Source: Antarcticimicrobium sediminis
GTDB lineage: Bacteria; Pseudomonadota; Alphaproteobacteria; Rhodobacterales; Rhodobacteraceae
Length of the DNA stretch: 64,000 nucleotides
Assembly: GCF_004348975.1 (NCBI RefSeq)
Contig: NZ_SMFP01000012.1
Location: 1-64,000 of the forward strand
Direction: 5' to 3'
The translations under genes were made by a program, and so were the position numbers. Position 1 is the stretch's first letter, and each line of letters starts with the position of its first letter. This document shows, one piece after another, positions 16,478-26,500 of this stretch. The notes below the pieces were generated by a model. The model ran no database searches and was not told the DNA's origin. It worked only from the letters and a program-made list of their open reading frames with translations.

Positions 16478-17499
16478 GCCAGCAGCTCATGCAGGGGCGC
16501 GCGACCGCGCTTGCGCTGCAATTCGTAGTGGCCCAGCGGGGTCCAGCCAAGAAGGTTGGTCTCTTCGCTGTCGGTGCGGAAGGCGGCGCGCAGGGCGGCT
16601 TCAAAGCCGCGGCGGTCCTTCTTGGGCATTGGTGCCAGATCGATCGTGATCTGCCCGCCCAACCCGCGCAGGCGGAGTTGGCGGGGCAGGTCGCGGGCGG
16701 TGGCGATATTGGCCTTGAGCCCGGCCGCGAGCGAACCGTCAGGCCCGGTGTTCACATCCACCGCGACCAGCGCGCGGGTCGGTTCCACATAAAAGAACGC
16801 GCCGCTGGGCAGGGGGGCACGGGGGGATTTCAGCGCCTCCAGCGCATCGAGCACACCGCAGCGCTCGAACCCGTCCGCATCTGTCTCGACCTGCGCAGGC
16901 TCTGACCAGTCGCGCCAAGCCAGCAGGTGTGGCGCATCGCCCTCAGTCAATGTTTCCGCAGCGCCGTCGGCATCCGCCAAGACCGCATCGGCCAGCGCTA
17001 GCATGGCGTCGACATCTTCGGCGATGTCATCCGCATCGGCGCCGTCGCAGGCCGAGCGCAGGATGATGCCATGGGCGCTGTCTTCGGCCGCTGGGGTACT
17101 GGCCGCCGACAGGATGCGGATGCGTTCCTCTTCATCGTGGATGCGCCGCGACAGGTTCACCCCCGGCGCTTGCGGGGTGACGATGGCATAGCGGCTTTTG
17201 AACAGCAGCTTGGTGGTGACCGGGATCGCCTTGCCCGGTTCGGCATATCCGGTGACCTGCACCAACATTGCCTGTCCCGGCGCGATGCCGCGCACCTGAC
17301 GCAGATAGGCGGCGCCATCGGGCGTGTCGAGAAACAACCCGCCTTGACCCTTCATCGGGCGCCCGGCAATGGCGCGATAGATCGCGCCGGGGCGTGGGGC
17401 GTCGCTGTCGATCAGTAGATCCTCCAGCTGCCCGTCAATCAAAAGAGCGGCGGCCTCATGCCCGCCGATATGGTCCAGAACGATTTGACGGCCCTTCAT
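16474..17499 (-). CDS. rng: Ribonuclease E/G family protein (short RNase G-like)
   Basis: Endoribonuclease of the RNase E/G family, 341 residues. The two catalytic aspartates are likely in [10 protein letters not shown] and [11 protein letters not shown], preceded by [10 protein letters not shown]. It is shorter than E. coli RNase G (489 residues): the N-terminal S1-like part is abbreviated and the C-terminal scaffold and zinc-link regions are missing. The ATG at 17499 overlaps the maf stop. A full-length RNase E presumably lies elsewhere. Rhodobacteraceae commonly have this short version between maf and yacG. Confidence 0.88.
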   Translation of the reverse strand: MKGRQIVLDHIGGHEAAALLIDGQLEDLLIDSDAPRPGAIYRAIAGRPMKGQGGLFLDTPDGAAYLRQVRGIAPGQAMLVQVTGYAEPGKAIPVTTKLLFKSRYAIVTPQAPGVNLSRRIHDEEERIRILSAASTPAAEDSAHGIILRSACDGADADDIAEDVDAMLALADAVLADADGAAETLTEGDAPHLLAWRDWSEPAQVETDADGFERCGVLDALEALKSPRAPLPSGAFFYVEPTRALVAVDVNTGPDGSLAAGLKANIATARDLPRQLRLRGLGGQITIDLAPMPKKDRRGFEAALRAAFRTDSEETNLLGWTPLGHYELQRKRGRAPLHELLA

Positions 17500-18074
17500 G
17501 CGGTGCCTCCGTAAACGGGATATCCGGCCGCCTGCAACAGCGCGGCGGCCTCGGCCAGTGGCAGTCCCATGATTCCGGTAAATGAGCCGCTGATCCACGG
17601 AATAAAGGCGCCTGCCGGCCCCTGAATCCCGTATCCGCCGGCCTTGCCCTGCCAATCTCCGCTAGAAAGATAGGCCTCGATTTCAAGGTGCGACAGGCGT
17701 TTCATCCGCACCGCGCTGACCACCTCGCGTTCCCACAGGCGTTCACCGCGCCGCACCGCCATGGCGGTAATCACCCGGTGCCGTCGCCCCGACAGCGCCC
17801 GGAGAAAGCGTTCGGCTTCCGCCTTGTCCGCCGGTTTGCCCAGAATGCGCCGCCCCAGCGCCACGGTGGTATCGGCACAAAGCACGATCTCGTCGGGCGC
17901 GGCTGTGATGGCCAGTGCCTTTTCGCGCGCAACACGGGCGGCATAGGGGCGGGGAAGCTCGTCTTTTCCGGGGGTTTCGTCGATATCCGCCGGGCGGATC
18001 TCGTCCGGCACGACGTTGATCTGCGCCAGCAGATCGCGCCGGCGCGGGCTGGCAGAGCCCAGGATCAGTTTCAT
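17496..18074 (-). CDS. maf: Maf-like nucleoside triphosphate pyrophosphatase
   Basis: House-cleaning nucleotide pyrophosphatase of 192 residues that hydrolyses non-canonical nucleoside triphosphates. Seen: [12 protein letters not shown] (5-16), [37 protein letters not shown], and [16 protein letters not shown], all family motifs in the expected order. It is coupled by overlap to the RNase G-like gene. Confidence 0.95.
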   Translation of the reverse strand: MKLILGSASPRRRDLLAQINVVPDEIRPADIDETPGKDELPRPYAARVAREKALAITAAPDEIVLCADTTVALGRRILGKPADKAEAERFLRALSGRRHRVITAMAVRRGERLWEREVVSAVRMKRLSHLEIEAYLSSGDWQGKAGGYGIQGPAGAFIPWISGSFTGIMGLPLAEAAALLQAAGYPVYGGTA

Positions 18075-18281
18075 TGTGTGGCTCCGTCATCCGGCACGGT
18101 GCCGGATCTGTCCTTGTGGGCGCGAGCCATCCCGGCAGCGAGATGACATGCAAACGGGTTCAGGCCCTGTCCGGGATGCGGATCATTGATCTCGACCGCA
18201 TCCTTTTGGGTAAACTGAACAGCACGCTTCGACGCGGTGCGCAAGCCACGCGAGCTTTCGAAGCAGCGCGCCAAGGCGTGG

Positions 18282-18500
18282 TTACTTGAAGCGATAGTTG
18301 ATCCGACCCTTAGTCAGATCATAGGGGGTCATTTCGACCTGCACCTTGTCGCCGGCAAGAACTCGGATGCGGTTCTTGCGCATCTTGCCTGCCGTATGTG
18401 CGATGATCTCATGGCCGTTTTCCAGCTCGACCCTGAATGTCGCATTCGGCAGGAGTTCCTTCACGACACCGGGAAATTCGAGCGTATCTTCCTTGGCCAT
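18282..18500 (-). CDS. infA: Translation initiation factor IF-1
   Basis: 72-residue OB-fold protein starting [20 protein letters not shown] and containing [19 protein letters not shown] and [13 protein letters not shown], the almost invariant IF-1 sequence. It binds the ribosomal A site during initiation. The 207 bases between it and maf hold no gene I can support. Confidence 0.98.
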   Translation of the reverse strand: MAKEDTLEFPGVVKELLPNATFRVELENGHEIIAHTAGKMRKNRIRVLAGDKVQVEMTPYDLTKGRINYRFK

Positions 18501-18639
18501 AGTGTCTCCATAGTCGTTTCACCCGCCAAGATGCGGGCCGTGCGCTTAGATGGCTCCATTTTGCCGCGTTTTCAAGGCTGCAATCGCCCGAAGTGTACGA
18601 TTTGTGCCGGTTTTTCCCCAGACCGGCATGAACTGGCGG

Positions 18640-19098
18640 TCATTGCCCCTCGGTGGGCGGGCCCCATTTTCCGGCCAGCCGGGTAATGATCTGGTCGCGG
18701 GCCTGTCGATAGGCGTCCAGTTTTTCCGCGCGGGTGTGCCCCAGTCCGGTGGGGTCAAGCACCGGCCAGTATTCAACGTCCAGATGAAAGAACCGGGTCA
18801 GATCCAGCGCCCGGCGCTGGCTGGCGGGGGACAGCGCCACCACCAGATCGAACGAGCTGAGATCGTCGCCCCACTGTTCCATGTCCTCGAACGAGCGGCT
18901 GCGGTGGCGCGACAGCTCGACGTCGATTTCCTGACACACGGCGATGGCAAAGCCGTCAATTTCCAGATCGCTTTTAACACCAGCCGACTGCACATAAGTC
19001 GCCTTGCCATAAAGCTTTTTCATGATCCCCTCGGCCATTGGCGACCGGCAGGAATTGTGGTCGCAGCAGAACAGAATGGACTGCGGCAGCGATTCCAT
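18640..19098 (-). CDS. Low-molecular-weight protein-tyrosine-phosphatase / arsenate-reductase-like phosphatase
   Basis: 152-residue LMW phosphatase fold. The P-loop C-x5-R is CDHNSCR (12-18) followed by SPMAEG, and the general-acid aspartate is likely in VLDPTGLGHTRAEK. It lies three bases from the UPF0262 gene in the hisD series. The N in the loop (CDHNSCRS) is typical of the roseobacter housekeeping copy rather than of ars-operon enzymes, and no arsenic genes are near. The physiological substrate is unknown. Confidence 0.88.
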   Translation of the reverse strand: MESLPQSILFCCDHNSCRSPMAEGIMKKLYGKATYVQSAGVKSDLEIDGFAIAVCQEIDVELSRHRSRSFEDMEQWGDDLSSFDLVVALSPASQRRALDLTRFFHLDVEYWPVLDPTGLGHTRAEKLDAYRQARDQIITRLAGKWGPPTEGQ

Positions 19099-19100
19099 GG

Positions 19101-19580
19101 CTAGGCCCCGAAATGCAGGACGCAGATCAGGGTGAACAGGCGCCTTGCGGTGTCCTCGTCGACCCCGGCCTTGCCCTCCAGCCGTTCCTTCAGCACCCGG
19201 CTGCCTTCGTTGTGGATGCCGCGCCGGGCCATGTCGATGGTTTCGATCTGGCTGGGCGGCAGGGTTTTCACGGCGTTGTAGTAGGATTCGCAGATCTGGA
19301 AATAGTCTTTGACCACCTGCCGGAACGGGCCCAGCGACAGGTGAAATTCTGCCGCCTTCTGCCCGTCCTCGGTGTCGATATCAAAGACCAACCGCTTGTT
19401 CCGGATCGAGAGCATCAGCCGATAGGGCCCATCGGGCACCGCGCGGTCGTCGCGATCGGGGAGGGTGAAGCTGTTTTGCTCCAACAGGTCGAACATGGCG
19501 ACCTTGCGTTCCTGTTCGATCTCGGGCGTCGGCGGGGGCAGCCCCGCATCGTCCAGCGCGATATCCACGATATGTGACAT
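19101..19580 (-). CDS. UPF0262 family protein
   Basis: 159-residue protein with the family's recognisable parts: VDIALDD at the N-terminus, IEQERKVAMFDLLEQNSF, PYRLMLSIRNKRLVFDI and GIHNEGSRVLKERLEGK. Function is not known. It sits between hisD (seven bases) and the LMW phosphatase (two bases), an arrangement conserved in alphaproteobacteria, suggesting co-expression. Confidence 0.9.
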   Translation of the reverse strand: MSHIVDIALDDAGLPPPTPEIEQERKVAMFDLLEQNSFTLPDRDDRAVPDGPYRLMLSIRNKRLVFDIDTEDGQKAAEFHLSLGPFRQVVKDYFQICESYYNAVKTLPPSQIETIDMARRGIHNEGSRVLKERLEGKAGVDEDTARRLFTLICVLHFGA

Positions 19581-19587
19581 GGGCTGA

Positions 19588-20889
19588 CTACCTGTTCAAT
19601 TGATCCAGACGGGCGCGGACCGACAGCCCGTGCGCCTCGAGGCTTTCCGATTGCGCCAGACAGGCGGCGCTGGGACCGATGGCGCGCAGTGCTTCGGGGG
19701 TCATGCGCGCCATGGTGGTGCGTTTGAGGAAATCCAACACGCTCAACCCCGAAGAGAATCGCGCCGAACGCGCCGTGGGAAGCACATGGTTGGGTCCGCC
19801 CACGTAATCGCCGATGGCCTCGGGGGTGTAGCGCCCCAGAAAGATCGCCCCGGCATGGACGCAACTGGCGGCCAGCCCCTCGGGGTCGTTGACGCAAAGC
19901 TCAAGGTGTTCCGGCGCGATCCGGTTCGACAGCGCCGCCGCCTCGCTCAGATCGCGCACGGTGATGATGGCCCCGAAATCGCGCCAACTGGTGCCTGCGA
20001 TGGCGCGCCGGTCCAGCGTTTCCAGCCGCTTGTCCACCGCAGCGGCCACCAGTTGGGCGAAATCGGCGTCATCGGTGATCAGGATGGACTGCGCGCTTTC
20101 GTCATGTTCGGCTTGGCTCATCAGATCGAGCGCGACCCAGTCGGGATCGTTGTCCTTGTCGGCAATCACCAGAATTTCGGACGGGCCGGCGATCATGTCG
20201 ATCCCCACCTTGCCAAAGACGCGCCGCTTGGCTGCGGCGACAAAGGCGTTGCCGGGGCCGGTGATCTTGTCGACCGGCGCGATGGTTCCGGTGCCATAGG
20301 CCAGTGCCGCGATCGCCTGTGCGCCGCCGATGCGATAGATTTCATCCACCCCGGCGATCTTTGCCGCCAGCAGCACCAGCGGATTGACCTGACCATCAGG
20401 CGTCGGCACGGCGATGGCCAACCGATCAACGCCCGCCACCTTGGCCGGGATCGCATTCATCAGCACCGAAGACGGGTAGGAGGCCAGCCCCCCCGGCACA
20501 TAGAGCCCTGCAGCGGACACGGCGGTCCAGCGCCAACCCAGCGTCGCGCCATCCGGGTCGGTCCAGCTTGCATCCGGGGGCATCTGGCGCACGTGATAGG
20601 CGCGGATGCGCTCGGCGGCCAGTTCCAGCGCGTCACGCTCAGCGGCCGGGACCATTGCGGCGGCTGTGGCGATCTCGTCGGGGGTAAAGGCAAGCCGATC
20701 CGGCGTCAGCTCCATCCGGTCGAATTTCGCGGTCAGCTCGATTACCGCCGCATCGCCGCGGGCCCGCACATCGGCAATGATGGCGGCCACCGTGTCATCG
20801 ACATCCGGGCTGTCCTCGCGCTTGGCGGACAGCAGGGCGGAAAAGGCGGCTTCGAAATCGGCGTCTTGAGTGTCGAGAAACTGGGGCAT
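19588..20889 (-). CDS. hisD: Histidinol dehydrogenase
   Basis: Zinc and NAD-dependent enzyme for the last two steps of histidine synthesis, oxidising L-histidinol to L-histidine. The 433-residue length is normal. Seen: YVPGGLASYPSSVLMNAIPA, KITGPGNAFVAAAKRRVFG, the catalytic and metal region QAEHDESAQS, RIAPEHLEL, and GPNHVLPTARSARFSSGLSV. It leads a short series with the UPF0262 and phosphatase genes. Confidence 0.97.
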   Translation of the reverse strand: MPQFLDTQDADFEAAFSALLSAKREDSPDVDDTVAAIIADVRARGDAAVIELTAKFDRMELTPDRLAFTPDEIATAAAMVPAAERDALELAAERIRAYHVRQMPPDASWTDPDGATLGWRWTAVSAAGLYVPGGLASYPSSVLMNAIPAKVAGVDRLAIAVPTPDGQVNPLVLLAAKIAGVDEIYRIGGAQAIAALAYGTGTIAPVDKITGPGNAFVAAAKRRVFGKVGIDMIAGPSEILVIADKDNDPDWVALDLMSQAEHDESAQSILITDDADFAQLVAAAVDKRLETLDRRAIAGTSWRDFGAIITVRDLSEAAALSNRIAPEHLELCVNDPEGLAASCVHAGAIFLGRYTPEAIGDYVGGPNHVLPTARSARFSSGLSVLDFLKRTTMARMTPEALRAIGPSAACLAQSESLEAHGLSVRARLDQLNR

Positions 20890-21025
20890 TTGTGTCTCCG
20901 GCGGATAGTCTCACATACAAGCGCGGGCGAGGGGCCTCAAGGGGAGAGGTGTTTCTCCATCGCAGACCCGGATCAGCGCGGTGATGTACAGTCCGAGGTC
21001 ATATTTGTACGCTTGTTCTGGTGGC

Positions 21026-21496
21026 TCATTCGGGGTGCGTGGGCGCCTTCCCCGAGAGGGCGCGATAGGGACGGGTGACATCCTTGAGCGTCACCCCCAG
21101 CGCCTCGACCTCGAGTCGGATCGCGCCATCGCCCGCCAGCGTCAGCAGCACATGTCCTGCACCATCCGCATCGGGGGTGAACTCGACCGACAACAGGGAC
21201 AGCACCGTATCGGTGTCCTTGCGGTCGATGCCCTGACTCGAGACGCGCAGCACCTCGTCGATCGCCAGCACCGAGCGCACCCGTTCAGCGCCGTGGCGGT
21301 CGCGGTTGGCGTCCTCCCAGCGGAAGCGGTTGAGCAAGAGGGCGAAGCGGCGTTGCGCCGGGGCCCATTTCATCTCGCTGGCCGGAAAAACCGCGTCCTG
21401 CGCCAGCGATGAAATCACCTTGAGATCCTCGGCATCAAGTGCCCCAAGGTTCAGCGGCGCCTCGCCGCCTTCTTCGAATGTGGCATCTTTGGTCAT
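21026..21496 (-). CDS. DUF2948 family protein
   Basis: 156-residue protein typical of Rhodobacteraceae and Rhizobiales, found downstream of murA. The core [40 protein letters not shown] and [20 protein letters not shown] identifies the family. There is no signal peptide or membrane segment. Its start overlaps the murA stop by four bases. The biochemical role is unknown. Confidence 0.9.
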   Translation of the reverse strand: MTKDATFEEGGEAPLNLGALDAEDLKVISSLAQDAVFPASEMKWAPAQRRFALLLNRFRWEDANRDRHGAERVRSVLAIDEVLRVSSQGIDRKDTDTVLSLLSVEFTPDADGAGHVLLTLAGDGAIRLEVEALGVTLKDVTRPYRALSGKAPTHPE

Positions 21497-22761
21497 CGGC
21501 TTTTGATCCGTTCGATTTTTGCACCTACGGCCTGCAACTTGCGTTCCACGTTCTCATAGCCACGGTCCAGATGATAGACCCGGTTGACCACGGTTTCGCC
21601 CTCGGCGGCAAGGGCGGCCAGGATCAGCGACACGCTGGCGCGCAGATCGGTGGCCATGACCGGCGCGCCCTTGAGGCGATCAACCCCGGTGACGGTGGCG
21701 GTGCCGCCCTGCACGTCGATCTGGGCCCCCATGCGCACCAGTTCAGGGGCGTGCATGAAGCGGTTCTCGAAAATCCGTTCTTCCAAAACGCTGGTGCCAT
21801 TTGCGGTGCACAGCAGCGCCATCATCTGCGCCTGCAGGTCGGTGGGAAAGCCGGGAAAGGGTTCGGTGGCGACATTCACCGCCGCGATCTGGTCGCCGCG
21901 GCGTGACACCTTGAGCCCTTTTTCGGTCTCTTCGACGGCGACGCCGACGGCATCAAGCTTTTCGCAGAATGCGCCCACCAGATCGATCCGCCCACCCAAC
22001 AGCTCAACCTCGCCGCCGGCGATGGCGGGGGCCAGCATATAGGTGCCCAGTTCGATCCGGTCGGTGACCACCGGATGGGTGGCGCCATGCAGCCGATCAA
22101 CCCCCTGAATGGTGATCTCGGAGGTGCCGTCGCCGTCGATCTGCGCCCCCATCTTGCGCAGGCAGGTGGCCAGATCGACGATCTCGGGTTCGCGCGCGGC
22201 GTTCTTCAGAACCGTGGTGCCCTTGGCCAGCGTTGCGGCCATCATCACGTTTTCCGTCGCCCCGACCGAGGCAAAAGAGAAGTTGATCACCGCCCCTTTC
22301 AGCCCGCCCGGCGCCTTGGCGTGCAGATAGCCATCGCGCAGCTCGATCTCGGCCCCCAGCGCTTCCAGCCCGTGGACATGCAGATCCATCGGTCGCGCGC
22401 CGATGGCGCAGCCGCCGGGCAGGGACACCACCGCATGACCCAGACGCGCCAGCATCGGCCCCAGAACAAGGTTCGAGGCGCGCATCTTGCGCACGATGTC
22501 ATAGTCGGCGACGTGGTTGTTCACGTCATGGCTGGACATCGCCAGCACCTGACCGTCCTGCAAGCCTGAGACTTCGGCCCCCAGCGATTGCAGCAGCTCG
22601 GTCATGGTGCGGATGTCGCTGAGACGCGGCGCATTGGTCAGCGTCAGCGGTTCCTCGCTCAGCAGCGTCGCGGGCATCAGCGTCAGGCAGGCATTCTTGG
22701 CGCCCGCAATGGGGATCTGGCCGCTGAGCGGTCCGTTCCCGGTTACCAGAATCGAATCCAT
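21493..22761 (-). CDS. murA: UDP-N-acetylglucosamine 1-carboxyvinyltransferase
   Basis: First committed enzyme of peptidoglycan synthesis, transferring enolpyruvate from PEP to UDP-GlcNAc. 422 residues. Seen: [19 protein letters not shown] (Lys22, Asn23), the PEP- and fosfomycin-reactive Cys118 in [21 protein letters not shown]-like [13 protein letters not shown], and [15 protein letters not shown] at the C-terminus. Complete and normal. Confidence 0.97.
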   Translation of the reverse strand: MDSILVTGNGPLSGQIPIAGAKNACLTLMPATLLSEEPLTLTNAPRLSDIRTMTELLQSLGAEVSGLQDGQVLAMSSHDVNNHVADYDIVRKMRASNLVLGPMLARLGHAVVSLPGGCAIGARPMDLHVHGLEALGAEIELRDGYLHAKAPGGLKGAVINFSFASVGATENVMMAATLAKGTTVLKNAAREPEIVDLATCLRKMGAQIDGDGTSEITIQGVDRLHGATHPVVTDRIELGTYMLAPAIAGGEVELLGGRIDLVGAFCEKLDAVGVAVEETEKGLKVSRRGDQIAAVNVATEPFPGFPTDLQAQMMALLCTANGTSVLEERIFENRFMHAPELVRMGAQIDVQGGTATVTGVDRLKGAPVMATDLRASVSLILAALAAEGETVVNRVYHLDRGYENVERKLQAVGAKIERIKSR

Positions 22762-22766
22762 CTGCC

Positions 22767-22973
22767 CTAGCCCTCGCTTTTGCCTGCTTTGTCCGCCTCG
22801 CCGCTAGCCTCGCCGCCGGCCTTGATCGCGGTTCCGGTCTCGGCCACGATCTCGGCTCTGGCCCGCGCCTGTGCCTTGCGCTTGGCCATATTGGCCTTGA
22901 GCGCGGCCTTGAGCCGGTCTTCCCGGTCTGCTGCCGGTTTCGTCTTGTCGGTGTCTGTTGGTCTGGATGCCAT
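22767..22973 (-). CDS. Small basic conserved hypothetical protein upstream of murA
   Basis: 68 residues, charged, with a central [20 protein letters not shown] helix and an acidic/glycine-rich tail. There is no membrane segment. A short protein with 'RLKxALKANlarRKaQAR' is a regular companion of murA in Rhodobacteraceae, and this one ends five bases before the murA start. Function is unknown. Confidence 0.65.
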   Translation of the reverse strand: MASRPTDTDKTKPAADREDRLKAALKANMAKRKAQARARAEIVAETGTAIKAGGEASGEADKAGKSEG

Positions 22974-23077
22974 AGGGTCTCTCTACAGGAGGCCCCGCCT
23001 CTGGTCCAGATTGCGCGACAGCCGTGGGTGGAGGCGCGCAAATGATGCAAATCAAAAATGATATTCCGTAAATTCGA

Positions 23078-23083
23078 TATAAT
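23078..23083 (+). promoter_or_regulatory. Candidate -10 box for the RTX gene
   Basis: A perfect TATAAT stands 95 bases before the RTX gene's strong ribosome-binding site, in an AT-rich patch (about 23041-23090). No good -35 is seen 16-18 bases upstream, so an activator may be needed. Confidence 0.35.
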
Positions 23084-23184
23084 GCAGGGATCAGGTGCGA
23101 GGAAAAGGATGCTGCCGGGCCAGCCTGTTTCCGGTCACAGCATCGGGCAAAAGTGCCCCTCGGACCCTTTGGGGAGAGAGAAGT

Positions 23185-25098
23185 ATGACGATCAGCGCTT
23201 TTACGACGGGTTTGGACGGTTGGACCACCACCAACGGGACAGAGATATTTGACGCCATCGACGGCGATCCGGTCGGCAGCCTGCGTGGCACCGAGGGCGG
23301 CGGCGGGGACTGGTATTTCGTCGCGCCCGACGCCTTTCTGGGGGATCGGTCCGATTATTACGGCGGGTCGATCAGCTTCGACATGAAGCAGGATATCGCC
23401 ACCAGCCAGTTTGACGCCGCCGACATCGTTCTGACCGGGGCCGGGATGGATCTGGTTCTGGACATGGGCGACAACCCGGGCACCGATTGGACCGCCTATT
23501 CGGTCAACTTGGCGCTGGGCGGCGGCTGGCGGATCAACAGCCTGTCCGGCTCGATCGCGAGCGAGGTGCAGATCCGGTCGGTTCTGGCCGATCTCGAATC
23601 GCTTTCGGTGCGGGGCGAATTCGTCAATGGCACCACGGGCGACGCCAGCAACCTCGACAATTTCTCGATGGTCAAGGAGCCGGCGACTCCGCCCGAGTAC
23701 ATTGGCGTAAAGGTGGACTCGCGCTTTGATACCGGGCTGGACGGCTGGTCCTTTGTTGCCGACGTCAAGGCGTTCGACTGGGTCGACACCGGTGGCAATC
23801 CCGGCGGCTATGTTCAGGCGGTCGATTACGCCACGGGGGCGGTGTGGTATTTCGTGGCGCCCAACGAATATCTTGGCGACAAATCCGCCTATTCGGGCGG
23901 CTCACTGCAATTCGACCTCAAGCAATCCTCGCTCAGCAGCCAGTTCAATGACGAGGACGTCGTGATCACCGGTGGCGGCAAGACCATTGCGTTCAACACG
24001 GCGAACAATCCCGGGCTCGACTGGACCCATTATTCGGTGTCGCTGGACGCGGGTAGTGATTGGCGGTTGGGCTCGGTCTCGGGTGCGGTGGCGAGTCAGG
24101 CTGATATCGACGCGGTGCTCGCCGATGTGACGAGCCTGTGGATCCGGGGCGAATATGTATCGGGCGCCGACACCGGCGGTCTGGATAATGTCCTGCTGAG
24201 CCCTGACACCTCGGCGGTCCGGGTGCTGTCGGACACCACCCTGGGGGTGCTGATGTCGAACCACGACACGCTGACAGAGGCGTTGGCGGCGACCGAGGAT
24301 GGCAATGTGGTGCAGATCAACAAGGCCACTGCAGTGACCGAAGACAGCTATACCGTCACCGACAACGGGCTGAGTGTGACCTCGAACCGGGCCATCGACG
24401 CCGAACTCAAGCTTGATGGGGTGACCAGCCTGACCCTGTCGGGCGACAATGATCTGGACGCAACCGGCAACGTGTTGGCCAATACGCTGACCGGGTCGGA
24501 CGGGGACAACACGCTCAAGGGGCTGGGCGGTCGCGACCGCTTGACCGGCGGTGACGGTGCCGACCGGTTGTTGGGGGGCAACAAGGGGGACACGCTGTTC
24601 GGGAATAATGGCGCAGACGCGTTGTTCGGCGAGAAAGGCAACGACACGCTGAAGGGCGGAAATGGCAGGGATCTGCTTGATGGGGGTGTCGACAACGACC
24701 TGCTGCTGGGCGGAAACCTGCGCGACAGGCTGCTCGGGAACAAGGGGGCCGACAAACTTTTCGGCCAGAACGGGAGTGACACGCTGAAAGGCGGAAACGG
24801 CAAGGATACGCTGGTTGGCGGGGCCGGGAACGACAAGCTCTTTGGCGGGAACGGGGATGATACCTTTCGGTTCTCTGAGGGGTCCGGCTTGGACAGTATC
24901 TTCGATTTCGAGGCGTCGAATGATCTGGAGAAAATCGACCTGTCCGGCCTGTCCGAAATCACCGGGTTCGCCGATCTGGCCGGTTCCCACATGACCCAGG
25001 TCGGTCTGGATGTGGTGATCGACGCCACGGGCGGCGACGTCATCACCTTGGTGAATGTCCAGCTGGCGGATCTGGACGCGGCAGATTTCCTGTTCTGA
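23185..25098 (+). CDS. RTX-repeat secreted protein with two laminin-B-like domains
   Basis: 637-residue secreted or surface protein. Two tandem domains (about 10-170 and 205-375) each show an aromatic-Gly pattern, LTGAGMDLVL- or ITGGGKTIAF-type strands, TDWTAYSVNL or LDWTHYSVSL, and SLSVRGEF or SLWIRGEY, as in laminin IV type A (laminin-B) domains. A linker follows, then about 434-565 contains nonapeptide RTX repeats (GGNGRDLLDGG, GGAGNDKLFGG) that bind calcium. The C-terminus, ending DLDAADFLF, resembles a type I secretion signal. GGGGAGAGAG precedes the ATG at 23185. No HlyB/HlyD/TolC genes adjoin, so an exporter elsewhere is needed. Role unknown; adhesion or matrix binding is plausible. 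Confidence 0.8.
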   Translation: MTISAFTTGLDGWTTTNGTEIFDAIDGDPVGSLRGTEGGGGDWYFVAPDAFLGDRSDYYGGSISFDMKQDIATSQFDAADIVLTGAGMDLVLDMGDNPGTDWTAYSVNLALGGGWRINSLSGSIASEVQIRSVLADLESLSVRGEFVNGTTGDASNLDNFSMVKEPATPPEYIGVKVDSRFDTGLDGWSFVADVKAFDWVDTGGNPGGYVQAVDYATGAVWYFVAPNEYLGDKSAYSGGSLQFDLKQSSLSSQFNDEDVVITGGGKTIAFNTANNPGLDWTHYSVSLDAGSDWRLGSVSGAVASQADIDAVLADVTSLWIRGEYVSGADTGGLDNVLLSPDTSAVRVLSDTTLGVLMSNHDTLTEALAATEDGNVVQINKATAVTEDSYTVTDNGLSVTSNRAIDAELKLDGVTSLTLSGDNDLDATGNVLANTLTGSDGDNTLKGLGGRDRLTGGDGADRLLGGNKGDTLFGNNGADALFGEKGNDTLKGGNGRDLLDGGVDNDLLLGGNLRDRLLGNKGADKLFGQNGSDTLKGGNGKDTLVGGAGNDKLFGGNGDDTFRFSEGSGLDSIFDFEASNDLEKIDLSGLSEITGFADLAGSHMTQVGLDVVIDATGGDVITLVNVQLADLDAADFLF

Positions 25099-25117
25099 TC
25101 CGATCTGAACAGGGGGT

Positions 25118-25143
25118 GGGCGGCCCTGAACCAGGGGCCGTCC
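25118..25143 (+). terminator. Hairpin after the RTX gene
   Basis: GGGCGGCCCTG (25118-25128) folds back on CAGGGGCCGTCC (25132-25143) with a three-base loop and one bulged G. It lies 20 bases after the stop. No strong T-tract follows. Probably a terminator. Confidence 0.45.
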
Positions 25144-25248
25144 GCCTGTTATCGACGGTGTTGGCGCGAGCCGATGGCATTGCTTTGAAAAAATTCCAAA
25201 GAAGCGCTTGCACCCCCGGATTTTTAAGTCTACCTAGCCGCCCACAGT

Positions 25249-25323
<75 letters not shown>

Positions 25324-26050
25324 TGGATTTCACATAAGTCCTTGAGTGATAAAGGTGATCTCCTTTGGGCGGAGTGGCTTTATCCCCCAATTGTCCACCC
25401 TTCATGCGCTGGTGATGTCCAACATTCACTAATATTTTGGGCACCGAAGTTGCGGGTCGGTTTGGCGGGTTTGGCCGGTGACTCGGGTGACATTCGATGG
25501 GTCCGAATACTTTCGGGGGGCTGTTCCGGCAGGTCGGCGGTCGGTAGCTTTGTGGGATTGGAGACAAGCGGTGGGCTCAGTGGCGCTCAAGCCCGACCTC
25601 GACAAGCGCCACAATCAACCTTGTCAAACCTTAGCATTGTGGAGGGCGCTGGTGGCATGCCCGTCCCCCTTTGCCAAATCATTGCAGACCCAAAATGGCA
25701 CGTCGATGCCGTCGGGGAGCGGCCACATCACCAAAGCCTTTTCTCATTGGGATCACGAGTTGAAGCAAGCGGTGTATAGGCCCCGGATTTGGCCAATCGC
25801 CGAAATTGTTTTGAAGGGTGGACATCGCGAGGGGCTGGAGTTGCGGAGCTGGAACCTGATTTCAGCATGTGGCGGCCATCCGCGTTGCGCTGTTGCATAT
25901 GCCGGTCTTCACGAGACAGATTGGTTGAACTGACACCGGGGCTCACATCATTCAGGGGGCCGGCTGCTCGCGCAACAGTGGGGACCGACCATAGGGGCCG
26001 GGCCAAGTGTTGTCAGTCGTGGATGTGTCCGACCGGGCAGTACCAAGGCA
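25324..26050. other. Gene-poor stretch after tRNA-Thr
   Basis: About 730 bases with several short open frames in conflicting directions, none with a ribosome-binding site, recognisable domain or consistent codon use. It looks like decayed mobile DNA between the tRNA and the transposase remnant. A segment near 25695-25735 resembles one near 912-955 (both contain TCGATGCCGTCGGGG followed by a similar tail), suggesting that the two places share an old element. Confidence 0.4.
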
Positions 26051-26172
26051 TCAGAGTTTCGCAGCGATGTCGCCCCCCTCGCGCTCGATTTTTTCCACCA
26101 CCCAATTCAAGTAACTGCGTGGATTGATATCGTTCAGACGAGCGCTTTCGATCCGCCTCTGGCTTCTCCATT
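26051..26172 (-). mobile_element. IS66-type transposase C-terminal remnant
   Basis: A minus-strand frame ending in TGA (26051-26053) reads RIESARLNDINPRSYLNWVV followed by EKIEREGGDIAAKL. This resembles the C-terminal end of IS66-family TnpC proteins ('kLNgvdPqawLt.vl.ri'). Upstream of about 26172 the similarity stops, and no IS66 TnpB or DDE region is found. It is a non-functional scrap. The match is by eye. Confidence 0.5.
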
Positions 26173-26369
26173 TGTCAATATGACCTAGATGTCATGCTTT
26201 TGGGAACGGCGGTCGGTGAGGCCAAACGCCGCAGGCCCGTCTTGAATTATGACGTCGTCAGGCGAGATTCAAGATTTCGAGAGTTCAATTGATCTACACC
26301 TACCTCATAAGTTGAGTGGAGTGGTGGAGTTTTCGCTTAAGTCATTGAAAACGCGAGAATTAATTTAAT

Positions 26370-26388
26370 TGGATAATAATTATTACCA
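26370..26388. promoter_or_regulatory. AT-rich palindrome upstream of the pilus operon
   Basis: The 12-bp perfect palindrome TAATAATTATTA (26374-26385) is flanked by TGG (26370-26372) and CCA (26386-26388), with one unpaired A. It lies 113 bases before the pilin start in an AT-rich patch (about 26300-26430) that contrasts with the GC-rich surroundings. It is a candidate operator or silencer site for the pilus genes. Confidence 0.35.
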
Positions 26389-26500
26389 ATAAGGAAATTC
26401 TATTTACTAAAAACTTGACCTCCCCGGTGTGATTTGAAAGGGCTGTTAAGTAGCGATCTCAAGCCAAGTAATCTATTGGCAGTAGAAGGTGAAAGTAAAA

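Noticed and set aside
18071-18274. Possible 67-residue minus-strand gene between infA and maf
   Set aside because: Its stop overlaps the maf start, which looks tempting, but there is no ribosome-binding site and no recognisable motif, and it is not a known part of this conserved gene order.
19600-21078. 492-residue plus-strand frame opposite hisD
   Set aside because: Gln/His/Arg-rich composition typical of the antisense of a GC-rich gene; hisD on the other strand is unmistakable.
25478-25933. 151-residue plus-strand frame after tRNA-Thr
   Set aside because: No start signal or domain; short frames in several directions compete in this decayed region.
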